Shown here: positions 6,301 through 8,898 of the stretch, piece by piece
How the letters are laid out: the number at the start of each line of letters is the position of its first letter
Numbering within the stretch: position 1 is the first letter of the stretch
Assembly: GCA_046758845.1 (NCBI GenBank)
Contig: JBHIBA010000190.1
Span: 1-8,898, forward strand
DNA length: 8,898 nt
From: JBHIBA01 sp046758845
GTDB lineage: Bacteria; UBA8248; JACPRG01; G963555815
Direction: 5' to 3'
Translations under genes and position numbers: made by a program
Notes under the pieces: model-generated
The model's database searches: none
The model's input: the letters and a program-made list of their open reading frames with translations, nothing else
Told to the model about the DNA's origin: nothing

Positions 6301-6639
6301 GTTCACCTTCGTGATCGTGTCCTGAAGGGCCAGGTCGATGTCGCGGTCGAACCGGAAGAAGAGGTTGATGAAGGTCCGTCCCTCCGAGGAGACCGAGTAA
6401 ATCTTTCGGATGCCGTCGGTGGTGGCCAGCTCCCGCTCGAGAACCTTGGTCACCTCCTCTTCGATAACGCCCGGGTTCACGCCGGCGTAGCCCACGATGA
6501 CAATGATGCGCGGGTAGATGATCCGGGGGAGGAAGTCCACCGGAAGGTTGAAAACGGAAACCGCCCCCAGGACGATCAGACACAGGCAGATCATCATCGT
6601 CCCGATGGGTCTTCGGATGCTGAGACGGCTGAGTGACAC
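3394..6639 (-). CDS. RND efflux pump inner-membrane permease (HAE1/AcrB-like)
   Basis: This 1081-residue permease has the usual RND length and two-fold layout. It has TM1 at about 12-32, a periplasmic porter loop, and TM2-6 at about 335-490. TM7 is near 531-549, followed by a second porter loop, and TM8-12 at about 863-1020. It drives proton-coupled export of drugs, lipids or other hydrophobic compounds through a tripartite complex. TM4 contains GMLVDNSIVMLENV: D402 matches the proton-relay Asp407 of AcrB, while the second Asp is Asn403. In TM10 the AcrB Lys940 position is Asn930 (GIVVNNAILLVEY), a variant seen in other RND branches. The charged C-terminal tail (about 1031-1081) is cytoplasmic and has no recognised motif. 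The start is GTG with AAAGGA 9 bases upstream. It lies 18 bases after the adaptor gene, clearly one operon. The substrate cannot be read from sequence. Confidence 0.95.
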   Translation of the reverse strand: MSLSRLSIRRPIGTMMICLCLIVLGAVSVFNLPVDFLPRIIYPRIIVIVGYAGVNPGVIEEEVTKVLERELATTDGIRKIYSVSSEGRTFINLFFRFDRDIDLALQDTITKVNLARRGLPDDIDPPRVWKFDPAQLPILEFSLSSKTLTGTALRTWADEILVRDLVVVPGVASVEVMGGQREEIQVLVDFPRLQQLGLTIDDVIGRLDEENKEVSGGRVIAAGTEYLTRTMGRFTQPGDLEKVILRNTQGKKIYLKDFAQIVDAGERQRIFAWVNNDEAIKVVLLKQPDANTVQVGDQVHKRIAALKTQGLFPPDTKLRVMFDQSWFIKNSIRDVSTAIAMGGGLAILVVLLFLGSLRRTFIISLSIPIALIVTFFLMKVTGVTLNIFSLGGLALGVGMLVDNSIVMLENVSRHQKGGGDPIRAANHGAKEVESALWASAGTNLAAILPFLFISGIAALLFREMILTIFFAMVISLLVALTLVTTLSAKLLTIPRTSHIGRFFLIRAFQGLIEGVTNLYAKSLGGILRFRYLVLGVILAGFVAVLPLFEQLGTELLPPVDDHRASIFVRFPPGRALNENTEVVRKLSEAALQMPQSRSTFMVAGGRLYGRGVRTQATIANVDITVDPKVNTVDFVRQLNRKVRSLGIPDARIFVMKSRVRGLNVSNSTHRRDVSVNVRGDDLTILDQLGRELIQRMRAIPGVANVDRNLEDVEPEFRVHVDRERAAQFGLTVTEVGNTIRAAVDGVIATKLTRGDRQVDVRVRYADAFVRSQADLENLSLFPKSGERIPLRHVAKIGSGLGPAAITREDQARVLQIVADVEGRPLGEVAKEIRAVAEEINLPQGYGILPGGEEEALAEASRTMALLTALAIFLVFVVMAVQYESLSNPLVIILTVPLALMGGVLGLYFTNTAIGATVLLGVILLVGIVVNNAILLVEYIVQQRRDHGAPKFDAIRQACRLRLRPILMTSFTTVIALLPIAIGIGEGSEMMQPLGIVVATGLAFATFITLFMTPTLYAVVDDVASLLRRLVFGKGALESERRTVTRAHVSPLAEDDENGETVQEPAAASLLNTALAGEELER

Positions 6640-6648
6640 GGCGGGTGT

Positions 6649-6654
6649 TCCTTT
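6649..6654 (-). promoter_or_regulatory. Ribosome-binding site supporting the GTG start of the permease
   Basis: AAAGGA on the minus strand lies 9 bases before GTG (6637-6639) and just after the TGA of the adaptor gene. The encoded MSLSRLSIRRPIGTMM matches the normal N-terminus of RND permeases (short cytoplasmic helix before TM1). The next ATG would cut into TM1. Confidence 0.65.
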
Positions 6655-6657
6655 AGG

Positions 6658-8190
6658 TCAGCGAACGATTCTCAAGGGGCTGCCCGGCCGGAGGCGGCTC
6701 GTTCCCTGAGTGACCACGAGGTCTCCGGGCGAAAGGCCCGACCGGACTTCAGCAAGGTCCCCCTCGATCTCCCCCGCGACGACTCTGCGGGACTCCGCGA
6801 TGTAATCCCCGGCAGCCCGCCGGTCGCCTTTCTTCGCCTGAAGGGTTCCGTCGGACCTGGCGGTCGCGGGTCGGGCGGGCTTTCCACCCGATTCGCGCGA
6901 GTTCGTTCCGTTCGGGGGCGCTTTGGGGGCGGGCCCGGCGAAGGTTTTTCCCGGCGCGCGGGGCTTGGCGGGTTTCAAGACCGCCTTGGCCACGAAGACT
7001 TCATAGCGTCCCCCCTGTACCCGCCGGACCAGGGCGGACTTGGGGATGATGAGGGTGCGGCGCTCGGCACGTGTGGTAAACGTCAAGCGGGCGAGAAGGC
7101 CGGAAGGGATTTCCCCGCCCGGGTTCTCCAGGCTCACCTCCACGGTTGCCTGTCTGGACGCGGGATCGACTGTCGGGAAGACCCGGATGACCCGTCCGGT
7201 GAGCTTGTTGGCGGGATAGGCGTCAAACGTGACTTCCACCCTCTGGCCGACCTTCACCTTGGGCAGGTCGAGCTCGGAGATCTGCGTGCGAATCTTGAGG
7301 CGCTCGGTGTTCACCAGCGTGAGCAGGTGGGTGCCGATGCGGGCCAGGTCGCCGGGCTCGACCCTTCTCTCGGACACAATCCCCGAGATGGGCGCCGCGC
7401 TCCGGGCGTATTCCATTCGCACGCCAAGCAGGTTCGCGTTCTCTCTAGCGCGCAGGAGTTCACTCTTGGCGGCGGCCACGTCTTCACGGCGGGCGCCCGC
7501 TTTCATCAAGCGAAGCCTCGCTCTTGCGGCGTTAAGCGCAGCCTCGCTCTCGCGGAGCTTGGCCTCCATTTCAGAAAGATTGGCGGCGCTTGACTCCGCC
7601 ACGGTCTGTGCGGCCAGTCGTTGTTGCGGGCTGACCACCCCCTGGCGGAACATCCTCTCGTACATCAAGGCGTTGGTATCCGCCTCCTTCTTCTTCGCCC
7701 GGGCTGATTCCACTTCCGCACGGACCCGGGCGGCGAGAGCTTTGGCCTGTGCCACTTCCGCGGCCGATCCGGCGATCTCCTCCGGTCGGTTGCCCGCTTG
7801 CAGCTTGGCCAGCCGGGCCCGGGCGGCCTGGACCTCCGCCTTCGCCAGTTCAAACTGGTGGCGATGAACGGCGTCATCCACCTGGACGAGAACCTGACCC
7901 TTTTTGACCCGGTCGCCCTCGCGCGCCTGGACTCGGAAGATCTGGCCCTCCGTCCGGGCCGACAGCTTGACCACTGTCTCTGGAACCCCCGTTCCGGTGG
8001 CGCGGATGGTGTAAACGAGGCGGCCGGCCTTTACGGGCGCTACGCGCACGGCGACCGGGCCGCGCCGGGGGCGTCCTCCCGCCCTACCGGCCGGCTGGGG
8101 GGTTTCGTTCTTACAAGAGGCCACCCCCAGGACACATGCGAGCACGAGGGCGAGCGCCAATTTATTGCGCCGCGACGGGGTCAAGGACAT
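6658..8190 (-). CDS. Periplasmic adaptor (membrane-fusion) lipoprotein of the RND pump
   Basis: This 510-residue HlyD/AcrA-type adaptor links the permease to an outer-membrane channel. The signal peptide has a basic start, a hydrophobic core (about 11-22) and the lipobox VASC with C26 as lipid site. A biotinyl-lipoyl half (GQIFRVQAREGDRVKKGQVLVQVDD, about 82-106) is followed by a long alpha-hairpin coiled coil (about 110-262). Its arms carry similar G.RxE motifs (AGNRPEEIA and AGARREDVA). The second lipoyl half and the beta-barrel follow (APISGIVSERRVEPGDLARIG onward, to about 380). The membrane-proximal domain contains a Pro/Ala/Lys/Gly-rich insertion (about 405-460), which makes the protein longer than the usual 350-420 residues. 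The ATG has AAAGGA only 2 bases upstream; a TTG two codons later has better spacing and may be the true start. It is first in the operon with the permease, and no channel gene follows. Confidence 0.93.
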   Translation of the reverse strand: MSLTPSRRNKLALALVLACVLGVASCKNETPQPAGRAGGRPRRGPVAVRVAPVKAGRLVYTIRATGTGVPETVVKLSARTEGQIFRVQAREGDRVKKGQVLVQVDDAVHRHQFELAKAEVQAARARLAKLQAGNRPEEIAGSAAEVAQAKALAARVRAEVESARAKKKEADTNALMYERMFRQGVVSPQQRLAAQTVAESSAANLSEMEAKLRESEAALNAARARLRLMKAGARREDVAAAKSELLRARENANLLGVRMEYARSAAPISGIVSERRVEPGDLARIGTHLLTLVNTERLKIRTQISELDLPKVKVGQRVEVTFDAYPANKLTGRVIRVFPTVDPASRQATVEVSLENPGGEIPSGLLARLTFTTRAERRTLIIPKSALVRRVQGGRYEVFVAKAVLKPAKPRAPGKTFAGPAPKAPPNGTNSRESGGKPARPATARSDGTLQAKKGDRRAAGDYIAESRRVVAGEIEGDLAEVRSGLSPGDLVVTQGTSRLRPGSPLRIVR

Positions 8191-8226
8191 TTCCTTTCGT
8201 TTGCCCTCACCTGCGAACCAGAAAAG

Positions 8227-8267
8227 TGCATATGGACTATATTACGGATAATGGATCTGAATATGCA
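8227..8267. promoter_or_regulatory. AT-rich divergent promoter region with inverted repeat
   Basis: TGCATAT (8227-8233) and ATATGCA (8261-8267) form a perfect inverted repeat around an AT-rich core inside GC-rich DNA. On the minus strand TATAGT (8236-8241, one mismatch to the -10 consensus) lies about 45 bases upstream of the adaptor start. On the plus strand GATAAT (8247-8252) could serve the STAS gene. No good -35 is visible for either, so an activator or an alternative sigma factor may be needed. The exact promoter is not resolved. Confidence 0.4.
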
Positions 8268-8379
8268 ATCATTCCGCCTCAGAGGAGAACGCCCCGGATT
8301 TGGGCGATGCATGACCGGCGCCTTTAGTATCGCCCCTCATGGCGCGCGGCCTTCCTTTGGGATTGTGGGGCCTGGAAAC

Positions 8380-8408
8380 GGGAAAAAGGGCCTTTTCCCC
8401 GAGTTTTT
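8380..8408 (+). terminator. Weak terminator-like hairpin in the STAS gene leader
   Basis: GGGAAAA (8380-8386) pairs with TTTTCCC (8393-8399) around a 6-base loop, and five T follow at 8404-8408. It points toward the STAS start 25 bases further on. No plus-strand gene lies upstream to be terminated, so if it acts it would be as leader attenuation. The stem is short and half A-T. Confidence 0.25.
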
Positions 8409-8433
8409 CTTCGGCCCGAATCTGAGCTGAGAC

Positions 8434-8790
8434 ATGTCCACCCGGCCTTTTGAGATATGCACCGACCCAAAGAGCCCCAAATTGGCCGCTTCCGGTGGGA
8501 TATGCAGCGCGTCGGCCGCAGAGTTTTCACGGGAACTGGTGTGGGCGGCTCTTCGTTTTGCCGAACCGGAAGGGGGGGTTATCCTGGAATTGAATGACTT
8601 GGACCTTCTGGACGGGCCCGCTGTGGCGGAGACGGTCAATGCGATTCGCCAAATCCTCGGGTCCCGCCGGCGGGTCCAAATTCATCATGCCCCGCAGATG
8701 CTTGCCCACACGCTGTATAAAGCGGGCATGTTGGAGGATGGCCGCATCGCCCTCGGTAATCCCATTGAAGAGGGATCCACCGCCAACTGA
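8434..8790 (+). CDS. Single-domain STAS protein (anti-sigma-factor-antagonist-like)
   Basis: This 118-residue cytoplasmic protein fits the STAS fold. The first strand pair is FEICTDPKSPKLAASGGI, and a helix follows with SASAAEFSRELVWAAL. The central strand VILELNDLDLLD (49-60) leads to a helix, GPAVAETVNAIRQIL. Strand RRVQIHHAP and the closing helix MLAHTLYKAGML end the domain. STAS proteins usually act in partner-switching with anti-sigma factors or in signalling scaffolds. In SpoIIAA-type antagonists the Asp after the central strand is followed by the phosphorylated Ser; here it is D60-G61-P62, with no Ser or Thr nearby, so kinase control by that route is unlikely. The ATG start has only weak purine sequence upstream (CTGAG). 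No kinase, phosphatase or anti-sigma gene is adjacent; the neighbour is the divergent efflux operon. The fold call comes from the residue pattern; the partner is unknown. Confidence 0.7.
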   Translation: MSTRPFEICTDPKSPKLAASGGICSASAAEFSRELVWAALRFAEPEGGVILELNDLDLLDGPAVAETVNAIRQILGSRRRVQIHHAPQMLAHTLYKAGMLEDGRIALGNPIEEGSTAN

Positions 8791-8866
8791 AGTTTTCCCG
8801 GCTCGCCCGTGGACATCGCCTCCTCCGGCAATTTCATTCATCACCAAGTAGAGCGCTAATGCAGTT

Positions 8867-8897
8867 GACGTGTCATCTCTGAAAGCGCGACGTGTCA
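8867..8897. repeat. Direct repeat GACGTGTCA spaced by two helical turns
   Basis: GACGTGTCA occurs at 8867-8875 and again at 8889-8897, a 22-base period that puts both copies on the same face of the helix. This could be a regulatory binding site for a gene beyond the window edge. The rest of 8791-8898 shows no gene or other structure. Confidence 0.3.
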
Positions 8898-8898
8898 A

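Noticed and set aside
7229..7867. A 212-codon plus-strand frame rich in Ser, Ala and Arg
   Set aside because: It is the antisense of the adaptor coiled coil; its composition is explained by the complementary Ala/Arg/Glu codons.
8232..8327. A 31-codon frame starting at ATG in the AT-rich island
   Set aside because: There is no ribosome-binding site, the sequence lies within the likely promoter region, and the peptide has no recognisable features.
8527..8898. A minus-strand frame running off the window end
   Set aside because: It is antisense to the STAS gene over most of its length and shows no family features. The STAS frame explains the coding signal.

Overview
The window is GC-rich (except two short AT-rich islands) and reads as chromosomal DNA of a Gram-negative bacterium. 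The evidence is an RND-family inner-membrane efflux pump paired with a lipoprotein adaptor, which presupposes an outer membrane. The phylum cannot be fixed from sequence alone. The palindromic, C/G-run-rich intergenic repeats and the unrecognised acidic protein suggest an uncultured environmental lineage, but that is inference.

Layout. Positions 1-435 and 937-1335 are non-coding and dominated by inverted repeats and hairpins. Arms at 31-210 and 962-1139 are inverted copies of each other (about 80% identical by eye, about 180 bp each). They bracket a single plus-strand gene (436-936) for an acidic 166-residue protein I do not recognise. A second, direct-repeat unit (301-359 and 1267-1320) carries the motif GTCCYGAGCGAAG.

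Positions 1336-3198 hold two minus-strand genes, probably one transcript: a GNAT acetyltransferase (2749-3198) followed by a 444-residue di-iron oxygenase of the BoxB/PaaA type (1336-2670). A good sigma-70-like promoter lies upstream of the GNAT gene (3244-3271), with a 13-bp palindrome over its -35 box.

Positions 3394-8190 hold a minus-strand efflux operon: a lipoprotein membrane-fusion (adaptor) protein (6658-8190), then an RND permease (3394-6639) starting at GTG. No outer-membrane channel gene is present, so the pair would have to use one encoded elsewhere.

Positions 8191-8433 are a divergent intergenic region with an AT-rich island, followed by a plus-strand gene for a small single-domain STAS protein (8434-8790). 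Its usual phosphoacceptor serine position is a glycine. The last 108 bases hold no gene I can support.

The efflux operon is the best understood unit. The most unusual items are the nested palindromic repeat system around 436-936, the stand-alone BoxB-like oxygenase with a Cys-Pro-Cys tail, and the STAS protein lacking a phosphorylatable residue next to the pump operon.
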